This document shows positions 40,731 through 49,973 of a DNA stretch of 64,000 bases, in pieces. The stretch's first letter is position 1. Every line of letters starts with the position of its first letter. The translations under genes were made by a program, and so were the position numbers. Under the pieces are notes generated by a model. That model made no database searches and was not told the DNA's origin. It saw only the letters and a list, made by a program, of their open reading frames with translations. This DNA is from Rhynchopus euleeides (Eukaryota; Euglenozoa; Diplonemea; Diplonemida; Diplonemidae): the NCBI GenBank assembly GCA_963210315.1, contig OY723281.1, forward strand, positions 1,488,001-1,552,000, given 5' to 3'.

Positions 40731-42882
40731 ATGTTCACTACCGTGGCCTCCGGCGGCTGGGGGGCTCCGCCCCCCAGACCCCCCTGTGACCTGTGAAGTC
40801 TGTCCAACAGGAACTAACGAGCGCATGTGACCGTGCCCTTCCTTCTCGAGAACGGGTATCGGCGACGGTCCGTGATCCTGTTTTGGGTTCGTCACCAACT
40901 CCCGAAGTACTCACTGATTGCCGCAAAACCTCCATTTTGCAGCCGCGAACCGCGAAATGGGCCCCTTGCGCTAAACATATATAGTACCCTGGTCTGGACC
41001 CTTCAGGCAATTTGTCTGAGGGGCCGATGTTGCATGATTTCGCGCGCGCAAGGCGCGCGCGAAAAAATTTTTGAGGCGGCAATTTTACCCCTTTCTCCCA
41101 CAGTCTCTGAGGAAGGTGGGAGATAGCGAACACCCTGGTGGGGTGTTCTCGCGATCGACCAATACCCTTCGGCTCTTCTATTGTTTCCCTTTCAGATTTG
41201 CACTAAAACACAGTTTTGTGCGCGTTGCACCACAACCACTCTCCCCCCCCCTCCCCTTTGTCAGCCAACCTGTTAAGCGCTCGTCCCTACGTGCCGGCCG
41301 CTCCACCCGTCGTCTTCCCCTCCTGCATACCCCCTCTTTGTGTCTTTCGCTTTCGACAGCCCATTCCTCCTCCCGCTCCCCGCCCACCCCATCCCCCACC
41401 ATTGCAGTTTTGGGTTTAGAATTAGGAACTGGGGGCAGTGCGCGGTGCTGCGCGGCACAGGGCACTCAGGCTTCAAAGGAGGCCTTCGCCCTGTGCCACT
41501 GTTGTGTCAAGCTGGTGGTCGCTTTGCAGCCCAGTGTTGGGTGGAGGCTAGGCGGGATGCGCTCACCCCCGTTTTCTCTCTTTTTCTGTGTCAAACGCAC
41601 CGTGCTCACGGAAGGCGTTTAGAGCTAAAAAAAAGGTTGCAGTGGGAGCAATGGTATTGTCAAAATGGTGTGATCGAGATGCTGGAAGCGAGTGAACAAG
41701 TCCAACCACTCTCTCTGAGATCTCAGATTTTTTACCTCACCCCCCTTTTTTCCCCCTTTTCTATCCTCCGACACAAACAGAGACTCAATAATTTCTCTCT
41801 TTTGGTGTGATCATGCAACCCCCCAGATCTGGCACAGAACCCCTATAGGACCACATCATTTTTTCTTATTGCAGTTTGGGTTGGCGCAGGGTGTCCCTTA
41901 GTCTAGTTAGGCTAGAGCCCACTCCGTGAGAAACCGGGCCCGCTATCCGAATCCGACCCGACGTGACACCACACGGTTTCGCTCTCCTCCTCGTTGCGCT
42001 GGAAAGGAGGGGCAACACACACACGCCGGGCCCGCTGTCCGACTCCTGCTCTACCTATAGACCGACGCTGTCTCTTTCTGCACTTCTGAGCGAAGGCCCC
42101 TCCGAAGTAAATTTACTTTCGAACACCTCTTCTGCCTCGCCTTCCCCCCTCCCACACATAGATACCCTCAAATAAACCTGCAGATGCGCCTTTAGAGAGA
42201 GGGTCGACATCACCTCCCCTCCAGGGATACGATCCTGGAGGGTGTGCTTTCGACCCACTGGCGCTTGGTTCTTCTCCCCTGGCAGGTTTGCTGACAACAC
42301 AGCCACTCCCAGCCCGTCCCAGTGGAGGGAAGACGTCCTATCGGACGGGGGGTGCCTGGTGAAAACCTGGTGTAGATGACGGGTTTCCGGACCAAACAAG
42401 TTCGCACCATTTGCCATACGATCGACGCTTCTCTCTCCTTTCGTGATCTCCGCCACTTTTCTGTACTTCAGGCAGGTAGGATGCAGCCGACGGACTCACA
42501 CATAACAGTGGGCGCGGCACATTTTTTTACCACAACAGGGAACCTGTCAGTGTCAAAAAGATAGTAGGCAGCGCTTGGGCAACAAAATCAACCTCCTCAT
42601 CAGGCTGCGGAGTTGCTTTTGTTTTGCCCGGATTTGGCGCACAAACAAAAGCAAGGCGGAAGCGATCAACGCAAAAAACCATCTCATGAAAGGAAGACTC
42701 GAGAGACTGCTGCTGTATTTTATAAAGGCGGAAGCAAGCGGTCAACAATAATAGGTTTCTTCTCCGTGTTTCCCTGTCGTGAGTGAGCGAGGCAAACAGA
42801 AATGATATTTTACTTCCCTACGCCCCCCTCCCCCTCCCTGGGAGACTTGCTTTTCCATTCACTCCCGACAATCAAACCCCTC
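40731..42882. other. No supported gene; hairpins and repeat R5 fragment
   Basis: Hairpin repeat copy 3 (40731-40790), a CG hairpin at 41041-41062 ('cgcgcgcgc-aag-gcgcgcgcg'), and a fragment of dispersed repeat R5 at 41588-41656 ('caccgtgctcacggaaggcg'). The remainder is pyrimidine-rich spacer with short unsupported frames. Confidence 0.5.
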
Positions 42883-42988
42883 CTCCCGTGCAGGAGGGTC
42901 AACCCATCTCTCCGGTTCATCCTGCTCCAACCGTCACCACCATGCTTTCTCGCCGCGTTTCCGGGCATTTTTTTAGAAGACAATGTAG
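42883..42988 (+). repeat. Direct repeat, copy 1 (copy 2 at 43162-43274)
   Basis: 'ctcccgtgcaggagggtcaa' through 'gccgcgtttccgggcatttt' to 'caatgtag'. Copy 1 ends exactly where the MITE at 42990 begins, while copy 2 continues 'atgtttttgatag'. The second copy thus approximates the empty site on the left side. Confidence 0.75.
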
Positions 42989-42989
42989 A

Positions 42990-43132
42990 GGGGGCCCTCG
43001 CCACCAGTCACGGGTCGTCACGAGTCGTCAGTGAGTCAGGGAGGTTTTTTGGCTGGCCTGGGGAGAAGGGTGAATTTTCAGGTTTTTGGCTGACTACGAG
43101 TCACCACGAGTCACTTGACTGGTAGCGAGGCC
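42990..43132. mobile_element. MITE-like element, GGGGGCCCTCGCCACCAGTCA ends
   Basis: About 143 bp. Its left end 'gggggccctcgccaccagtc' is inverted at the right as 'gactggtagcgaggcc', with repeated 'cgagtca' / 'cacgagtc' motifs inside. It is a cousin of the elements at 30020 and 62473. Right boundary uncertain by a few bases. Confidence 0.6.
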
Positions 43133-44350
43133 GGTCTGGAACTCTGGGTGGGACTTGGTGGCTCCCGTGCAGGAGGGTCAACCCATCTCTCCTTCCCCTG
43201 TTCATCCTGCTCCAACCGTCGCCGCCCTGCTTTCTCGCCGCGTTTCCGGGCATTTTTTTTAGAACACAATGTAGATGTTTTTGATAGATTCCTCTCCCCC
43301 CACCAAGTTGTGAAGTAAAAAGAACCTGGGCGGTGAGGTTTTGGGCCCACCTTCGATTTTGCCCCGAAATCAACTTCCGAGTAACTCCAGTGGACCGCCA
43401 CCACAACACTACCAAAATCTCGGGTCAAAATCAGGTGCTTTGGGGTCTTCGGGGTTGGACATTACTATTTCACACGTTGCCCCACGCCCACCCCCTCCTC
43501 CCGCGCCCCTGACCCTGTGTCAAAGCTGTATCGGTGCAGTGTCACACCTCGTTGTCTTTGGGGGGAGTGCATGATGTCACAGCGACTTGCAATAATCATC
43601 CCGTGGGTGATCTCACCACCCATCACACATCGCCACAGCTGGGCAAGAAGAACGATTGTGTTCGTTGATTGCATGTCAGTAAAATGACACAAGCGAACGG
43701 GTGGCCCGCATGAGAACAACAATACTTGCGCGGAGTGTGTCGCAAAAAAGGAAACCGTCAAATCCCATGAGGTGAGGGGGGTCCAGTGTCGAAATACGCG
43801 TACTAGACGTCCTTCTGTCGATATCTTACTTGGCGTTATGGAAACACAAAAATGGAACGAAGAAAAATGTTTTGTTGACCGCTTCCACCGTGTCGCAAAA
43901 AAAAAGGAAACCGTCAAATCCCATGAGGTGAGGGGGGTCCAGTTTCGTCGGTGCCCCAGCGGCTGCTGTCAGGTTTCGGCTGATGAACGAGCGGCGGCAG
44001 ACAATAATACGGGCGATGTGACACAGCTCACAGCAGCGGGTTGTGAGTGTGCCTGCTGTGCACCCCACCCCACCCCTCCGCTGCCCCCCTCCGCACGCAA
44101 CTGAGACCACCCTGCAGACCCAGATGTGCTGCCCTCACACACACACCATCTCAGTTCACGGTGAATGTGCCACTCTTCAACACAGCACCACCTTCGAGAG
44201 GCAGCTCTGCCGTGTATGGCAGGTTGTCCTTTGCGGTTGTCACACTGGGGCTTCCCGACACCTCACCTCCCCAACCACCCCCACCACAGGCAGACTAGAC
44301 GACCAAAGTATACACGTGCCAGCGTGCAACAGGAGGAACAAACCAGCAAC
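43133..44350. other. Intergenic: inverted-repeat arm, 52-bp direct repeats, leader of gene 10
   Basis: The right arm of the inverted repeat (43792-43889) sits exactly between two direct copies of a 52-base sequence ('gtgtcgcaaaa' to 'gtgaggggggtccagt') at 43737-43788 and 43890-43943. From about 44190 it is the WD40 leader block shared with 12720-12880 and 46060-46210. Confidence 0.6.
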
Positions 44351-45496
44351 ATGGATGTCACTGTGCGTCACACGGGGACCGGTGACAGCTGTGTCGTCGG
44401 TGTTCCGGAAGGCGGGACCGTGGTCGGGCTGAAGGCGGATGCGCTCAACGAGATGTTCCCGGGTTCTACCAACCCAGTCCGTGAGGCTGAAAACGTCGCA
44501 GCACACATCGAAGGGTGTGAGGAGGATCTGGACGATGCGCAGCGTGTTGCCGACACGGGTCTGGAGGACGGGGGTGCTGTCCAGCTCGTCCCACGCTGGC
44601 CCATCGTCAAGGCTCCCGCAGTCTACTCATCGACCCATGGCGACGAGATCTGCCGCATCACACTGTCGAGGTGTGGGACGCTGTGTGCTGTGGGTTACAA
44701 CAACGGACACATCACTGTGTTTGACACCACCACCGCTGCTGTGGTGGCGGACTTAACACACGGCAACAAGACTATTCTTCGTACGGCGTTCTCTGTCTGT
44801 GGGACGTGGTTGGCAACGTGCTCTGAGGACGGCACCATCTGCGTGTGGCTGACTTCAACTTGGGAGGAGGTGTGTCCAGCCCAGAACAACATCGGGGTGG
44901 AGACCGCAGCCGCAGCATGGACACGCTGCGGACGTCTGGTGTCCGGAGACGAATCAGGCAGAGTGCGTGTGTGGGACTTGAAGGGCACACCGAGCGCCAC
45001 AGTGCTGGAGGGTCACAGCGAGGATGTTGGCAGCATTGCTGTGTCGGGCACGAGGATCTTCAGCGGGTCACGTGACAAGACCATCCGTGTGTGGGACATC
45101 AGCACCCTCACACACACACACACCCTGGATGACCACACTCACTGGGTGACCGGCCTCGCCCTGACTCAGGACGAGCAGCACCTGGTGTCGTGCTCTCGCG
45201 ACAAGTCACTCAAGGTGTGGTGTACAACCTCCCTCAGCTGCCTGCGTACTGTGCAAATGGGCATCCATCTCGACTCACTTGCTGTGTCACAGCCAGGTGA
45301 TGTTGTTGCAGTGAAAAGTAGTTCCATCACCATACTGTACCGATTCAGCACAGGAGAGTATCTGGGGAATGTGGACTTAGACTGTGGTAGTGTTGCACTC
45401 AGCGTTGCACTCAGCCTCTGCGGGAGGTGGGTCTTCACACAAACGAACAACAACACTTCAGTCTCTGTGTGTGCTGTGTCTTCCGTTTCACCCTGA
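44351..45496 (+). CDS. WD40 family gene 10
   Basis: Encodes 381 aa ('MDVTVRHTG' to 'AVSSVSP') with an intact frame. Differences are 'SINPVREAE' changed to 'STNPVREAE', 'EEDLDDAQ', and private patches 'HGDEICRITLS', 'NKTILRTAFS', 'SEDGTICVW', 'CPAQNNIGVETAAAAW' (blade 3 entry unlike any other copy), 'DESGRVRVW', 'GHSEDVGSIA', 'DDHTHWVTGLALT', 'SRDKSLKVW', 'MGIHLDSLA' and 'VKSSSITILYRF'. The last blade has a four-residue tandem duplication ('VALSVALSLCG'). Leader group: 'cgtgccagcgtgcaacagga', shared with 12883 and 46213. Confidence 0.87.
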   Translation: MDVTVRHTGTGDSCVVGVPEGGTVVGLKADALNEMFPGSTNPVREAENVAAHIEGCEEDLDDAQRVADTGLEDGGAVQLVPRWPIVKAPAVYSSTHGDEICRITLSRCGTLCAVGYNNGHITVFDTTTAAVVADLTHGNKTILRTAFSVCGTWLATCSEDGTICVWLTSTWEEVCPAQNNIGVETAAAAWTRCGRLVSGDESGRVRVWDLKGTPSATVLEGHSEDVGSIAVSGTRIFSGSRDKTIRVWDISTLTHTHTLDDHTHWVTGLALTQDEQHLVSCSRDKSLKVWCTTSLSCLRTVQMGIHLDSLAVSQPGDVVAVKSSSITILYRFSTGEYLGNVDLDCGSVALSVALSLCGRWVFTQTNNNTSVSVCAVSSVSP

Positions 45497-46212
45497 GTGC
45501 AGTGTCCAGGAACCTGTTTCCCTGCCTTGTGTGCTTGCCGCGAAGGCCCCTGTGAATACAGATTTTGCGGGCCTTGCTCTCTCGTCACCCTATTTCCCGA
45601 GCCTTGTGTGCCTGTGCCTGCCACTGCAGGGGGACCTGCATCTCTCCTGCACCGACACAGTCCCTGCAGGGGATACTCGCCTATCACCTGCTTCAAATGA
45701 CGCGATCGGAGACTCGGCGACCGTGGGTGGTGGGGGTGGGTTCTACAGACATGTGTTTCACAACTGTAGGTGGCGATGGGGTGGGAGTCGGTTGGAGGGA
45801 GCGTGTCCTGCTGCAGGGTTTGCGGGTGCGGTGAGTGTGGCTGGTCACCGTGACTCTCTGGGTCTCCCCACCGGAGGGTGTCCTGCTGCAGGCCAGAGGC
45901 TGTCCCACCTGCAGGAAGCAAGGTCGGAAGTGGAGGGGCTGCGGGGAGGCCACACCACGGGACACCATGCAGGGGTTGTGCCTCGTGCCCAAGTGAGACC
46001 ACTGCAGGCCTGGAGGATCTGCCCTCACCCACACCCCGTTCGATCATGCCAGCCTCTTCGAGAGGCAGCTCTGCCGTGTGTGGCAGGTTGTCCTTTGCGT
46101 TGTCACACTGGGGCTTCCCGACACCTCACCTCCCCAACCACCCCCACCACAGGCAGACTGGACGACCAAGGTGTACACGTGCCAGCGTGCAACAGGAGGA
46201 ACAAACCAGCAC
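45497..46212 (+). other. Intergenic: 3' flank and leader block
   Basis: 3' stem-loop at 45539-45575, then a mosaic. 45655-45870 matches 7556-7790 and 45885-46190 matches 12553-12880. The spacer is thus a patchwork of other family spacers. No gene. Confidence 0.6.
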
Positions 46213-47337
46213 ATGGATGTGTGTGTGCGTCACACGGGGACCGGTGACAGCTGTGTCGTCGGTGTTCCGGAAGGCGGGACCGTGGTCGGGCTGAAGGCGG
46301 ATGCGCTCAACGAGATGTTCCCGGGTTCTATCAACCCAGTCCGTGAGGCTGAAAACGTCGCAGCACACATCGAAGGGTGTGAGGAGGAGCTGGACGATGC
46401 ACAGCGTGTTGCCGACACGGGTCTGGAGGACGGGGGTGCTGTCCAGCTCGTCCCACGCTGGCCCATCGTCAAGGCTCCCGCAGTCTACTCATCGACCCAT
46501 GGCGACGAGATATACCGCATCACACTGTCGAGGTGTGGGACGCTGTGTGCTGTGGGTTGCGTCGACGGACACATCACTGTGTTTGACACCACCACCGCTG
46601 CTGTGGTGGCGGACTTAACACACGGCAACGAGTTTATATATTGCACAGCGTTCTCTGTCTGTGGGACGTGGTTGGCAACGTGCTCTCACGGCACCATCTG
46701 CGTGTGGCTGACTTCAACTTGGGAGGAGGTGTGCATGCTGCACCACGACAACGCCATCGTGTACAGTGCAGCGTGGACACACTGCGGACGTCTGGTGTCC
46801 GGAGATGGATCAGGCAAAGTGCGTGTGTGGGACTTGAAGGGCACACCGAGCGCCACTTTGCTGGTGGGTCACCGCGCCCGTAGCAGTATTGCTGTGTCGG
46901 GCACGAGGATCTTCAGCGGGTCATTTGACAAGACCATCCGTGTGTGGGACATCAGCACCCTCACACACACACACACCCTGGATGACCACACTGGTTGGGT
47001 GACTGGCATCGCCCTGACTCAGGACGAGAATCACCTAGTGTCGTACTCTTGGGACAAGTCACTCAAGGTGTGGTGCACAACCTCCCTCAGCTGCCTGCGT
47101 ACTGCGCAGCTGGACGGGAAACCCACCTCACTTGCTGTGTCACAGCCAGGTGATGTTGTTTCAGTTCAAGAAAGGCTCAGCACCGCACTGTACCGCCTCA
47201 GCACAGGAGAGTGTCTGGGGAAGGTGGACTCAGACGTCCATGGTGTTGCACTCAGCCTCTGCGGGAGGTGGGTCTTCACGCCAACGAACAACAAAACCTC
47301 AGTCTCTGTGTGTGCTGTGTCTTCTGTTTCACCCTGA
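46213..47337 (+). CDS. WD40 family gene 11
   Basis: Encodes 374 aa, starting 'MDVCVRHTG'. It has an intact frame. Private patches are 'HGDEIYRITLS', 'VGCVDGHI', 'NEFIYCTAFS', 'SHGTICVW' (one residue short), 'HHDNAIVYSAAW', 'GHRARSSIA' (two residues short), 'SFDKTIRVW', 'LDGKPTSLA', 'VQERLSTALYRL' and 'VDSDVHGVALS'. Blade 5 has 'DENHLVSYSWDK' where others have 'DEQHLVSCS'. Ends 'AVSSVSP'. A 47-base fragment matching its blade 2 region appears at 59926-59972. Confidence 0.87.
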   Translation: MDVCVRHTGTGDSCVVGVPEGGTVVGLKADALNEMFPGSINPVREAENVAAHIEGCEEELDDAQRVADTGLEDGGAVQLVPRWPIVKAPAVYSSTHGDEIYRITLSRCGTLCAVGCVDGHITVFDTTTAAVVADLTHGNEFIYCTAFSVCGTWLATCSHGTICVWLTSTWEEVCMLHHDNAIVYSAAWTHCGRLVSGDGSGKVRVWDLKGTPSATLLVGHRARSSIAVSGTRIFSGSFDKTIRVWDISTLTHTHTLDDHTGWVTGIALTQDENHLVSYSWDKSLKVWCTTSLSCLRTAQLDGKPTSLAVSQPGDVVSVQERLSTALYRLSTGECLGKVDSDVHGVALSLCGRWVFTPTNNKTSVSVCAVSSVSP

Positions 47338-47860
47338 GTGCAGTGTCTCGTCACCCTGTTCCCTGCCTTGTGCGTTTCCCGTCGTGTTGCACCCGCTTGC
47401 GTATTTGTTGTGTTCTGCGGTCTCTTCCTCTCTAGCCTCGCAACACTGCAGGACCTGACCCGTTCTCTGTTTGGAGGCTGCTGTGTGTTGTGCCAGGGGG
47501 TGGCAGGTGGCGAGAGGTGGGTGTGGGGTGGTGCCGTGATCCGACCTGAGTGTTCCATTCCAAAAGCAGTGAGGGGGTCGGGTGTGGGTAGGGTGGGTTG
47601 CGTGTTGTGCCCGTCTCCCTCAGACCCCTGACCCAGTCGCAAAGTCATTCCGAGCAGAGAGAACAGAACACGAGGCTCTTCCCCCAACCCCGCCACAACC
47701 CCATCCCATGAAGGAGCGACTTCCTGAGCACCACTTTGAGGGACTCTGTCTTTGATCCCCATCCACACCGTCACCCACTGCACACACCGCCACACCCTCC
47801 AGGAAGGCTTTGCCGTTTGTTTCTGCGTGCAAGTTGAACGGGGAAGAAGAAGCAAGTACC
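47338..47860 (+). other. Intergenic: 3' flank and leader block
   Basis: From about 47530 it is the leader block shared with 9890-10234 and 17065-17270 ('aacagaacacgaggctcttc', 'accctccagg'). No other gene. Confidence 0.55.
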
Positions 47861-48988
47861 ATGGATGTGACTGTGCGTCACAGCGGGACCGGAGACAGCT
47901 GTGTCATCGGTGTTCCGGAAGGCGGGACCGTGGTCGGGCTGAAGGCGGATGCGCTCAACGAGATGTTCCCGGGTTCTATCAACCCAGTCCGTGAGGCTGA
48001 AAACGTCGCAGCACACATCGAAGGGTGTGAGGAGGAGCTGGACGACGCACAGCGTGTTGCCGACACGGGTCTGGAGGACGGGGGTGCTGTCCAGCTCGTC
48101 CCACGCTGGCCCATCGTCAAGGCTCCCGCAGTCTGCTCATCTGCGCAGGGCAACGAGGTCACCCGTATCACACTGTCGAGGTGTGGGACGCTGTGTGCTC
48201 TGGGTTACCACAACGCACACATCACTGTGTTTGACACCACCACCGCTGCTGTGGTGGCGGACTTGACACACGGCAACAGGCGTATTCCTTGCACAGCGTT
48301 CTCTGTCTGTGGGACGTGGTTGGCAACGTGCTCCAACAACGGCACCATTTGCGTGTGGCTGACTTCAACTTGGGAGGAGGTGTGCACGCTTGATCACAAC
48401 GACACCGATGTGGACTGTGCAGCGTGGACACGCTGCGGTCGTCTGGTGTCCGGGGCCGGCACAGGCAAATTGCGTGTGTGGGACATGAATGACACACCGA
48501 GCGCCACAGTGCTGGAGGGTCACAGCGAGGCTGTTCGCAGCATTGCTGTGTCGGGCACGAGGATATTCAGCGCGTCAGGTGACGAGACCATCCGTGTGTG
48601 GGACATCGGCACCCTCACACACACACACACCCTGGACGAGCACACTGAGGCGGTGAGCGACATCGCCCTGACTCAGGACGAGCAGCACCTGGTGTCGTGC
48701 TCTTGGGACAAGTCACTCAAGGTGTGGTGCACAACCTCCTTCAGCTGCCTGCATACTGTGCGACAGAACGTCGAACACTTCTTCGTTGCTGTGTCACAGC
48801 CAGGTGATGTTGTTGCAGTGGCGAGATACGGTGTCGCCACACTGTACCGCCTCAGCACCGGAGAGTGTCTGGGGAAGGTGGACTCAGAAGGTAGTGGTGT
48901 TGCACTCAGCCTCTGCGGGAGGTGGGTCTTCACACCAACGAAACACAATTCTGTCTCTGTGTGTGCTGTGTCTTCCGTTTCACCCTGA
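47861..48988 (+). CDS. WD40 family gene 12
   Basis: Encodes 375 aa from 'MDVTVRHSGTG'. It has one framework change near the start ('CVIGVPEGG'). Private patches are 'QGNEVTRITLS', 'LGYHNAHI', 'NRRIPCTAFS', 'SNNGTICVW', 'LDHNDTDVDCAAW', 'AGTGKLRVW', 'GHSEAVRSIA', 'SGDETIRVW', 'DEHTEAVSDIALT', 'QNVEHFFVA' and 'VARYGVATLYRL'. It also has 'DMNDTPSATV' for 'DLKGTPSATV'. Most of these patches recur in the gene at 61114, its closest relative, although the VIPER-like and RT-USP elements lie between. Intact to 'AVSSVSP'. Confidence 0.88.
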   Translation: MDVTVRHSGTGDSCVIGVPEGGTVVGLKADALNEMFPGSINPVREAENVAAHIEGCEEELDDAQRVADTGLEDGGAVQLVPRWPIVKAPAVCSSAQGNEVTRITLSRCGTLCALGYHNAHITVFDTTTAAVVADLTHGNRRIPCTAFSVCGTWLATCSNNGTICVWLTSTWEEVCTLDHNDTDVDCAAWTRCGRLVSGAGTGKLRVWDMNDTPSATVLEGHSEAVRSIAVSGTRIFSASGDETIRVWDIGTLTHTHTLDEHTEAVSDIALTQDEQHLVSCSWDKSLKVWCTTSFSCLHTVRQNVEHFFVAVSQPGDVVAVARYGVATLYRLSTGECLGKVDSEGSGVALSLCGRWVFTPTKHNSVSVCAVSSVSP

Positions 48989-49663
48989 GTGCAGTGTCTC
49001 GTCACCCTGTTCCCTGCCTTGTGTGCTTGCCGCGAAGGCCCCCTGTGTATACAGATATAGCGGGCCTTGCTCTCTTTGTACCCTATTTCCCGCCACCCTG
49101 AGTGCAGTGTCTCGCCCTGCACCGTGCTCACGGAAGGCGTTCAGAACTAAAAGGGTTGCAGTGGGAGCAATGTTTTGTTCACCTACACTCCACGCCCCAA
49201 CGTGCAGGTGACCAGAAGGTTGCACCAACAAAACAAAGAAACCCGGCAATGGTGTGATCATGGATCAGGGACAGACCTGGCACAGAACACCGGTCCACAA
49301 TCCTTCAGGAAATGTCCGTGCAGGTTTGTAGTGGCCCTGTAGTGGGTCGAGAGACCCCCACTGACGAAAGGCCAGGTATGGGTGCGAATCGGCACCCCAT
49401 GGCCAAGTGACCCCATCACAATACGCACAGATTCCTTTGATTCAACTGAACAAGGGTTGGAAAAACCGAGGGTGGAGGGTGTCCGGTACTCCGGATTTTC
49501 CTGATTTTTCCCGATTTTCCGAAAGTTTTGCCACTGGTTGACACAAGGGCAAATTTCGAGCAAAATCCGAAAATCAGGAAAAATCGGGAAAAAACAGGAA
49601 ATCCAGGGGGGGCCACCGGAGACCCTCCCCGAAAAAATCCGATTTTTTTGGGTCGAAAAAAAA
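48989..49663. other. Intergenic: 3' stem-loop, repeats R5 and R3
   Basis: Stem-loop 49029-49068. R5 is at 49118-49252 ('caccgtgctcacggaaggcg' to 'gaaacccggcaat', also at 62933-63073). R3 is at 49474-49570, identical to 54774-54870. An AT-rich purine/pyrimidine stretch leads into the VIPER-like element. No gene. Confidence 0.6.
49474..49570 (+). repeat. Direct repeat R3, left copy (right copy 54774-54870)
   Basis: 97 bp, 'ggagggtgtccggtactccg' to 'gcaaatttcgagcaaaatcc', identical in both copies 5.3 kb apart and bracketing the VIPER-like element. In the right copy the repeat runs straight into the truncated RT frame, so its edge marks a breakpoint. Confidence 0.85.
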
Positions 49664-49734
49664 AAGTGTCACTTCAACTCTGCCGCTCTTTCTCTACTGT
49701 TGATACTTCGTTTGATGCGTTGACGCTTCCACAC

Positions 49735-49833
49735 ACACTTACAAACCCACTTGCCTGATGAAGGGGGTGGTGTGTAGAGCACGTTTGGCAGAGCTGAATG
49801 ACACTTTCCGCGCGAAAGTCGTGTGCGTAAAAA
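49735..49833 (-). repeat. Split direct repeats A2 (with flanking B1 and B2) of the VIPER-like element
   Basis: A2 sits between B2 (49664-49734) and B1 (49834-49903), which are near-identical 70-bp copies. A1 is at 54472-54588. A1 and A2 agree over about 100 bases plus the shared 'gcgttgacgcttccacac' edge. Confidence 0.88.
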
Positions 49834-49973
49834 GTGTCACTTCAACTCTGCCGCTCTTTCTCTACTGTTGATACTTCGTTTGATGCGTTGACGCTTCCAC
49901 ACCCAGGACCCTCTTCCGGAGGGACGTGCTCGTGCACCGGTTGGTCATGTAATCATACGGTGCCGAGTGCGGG

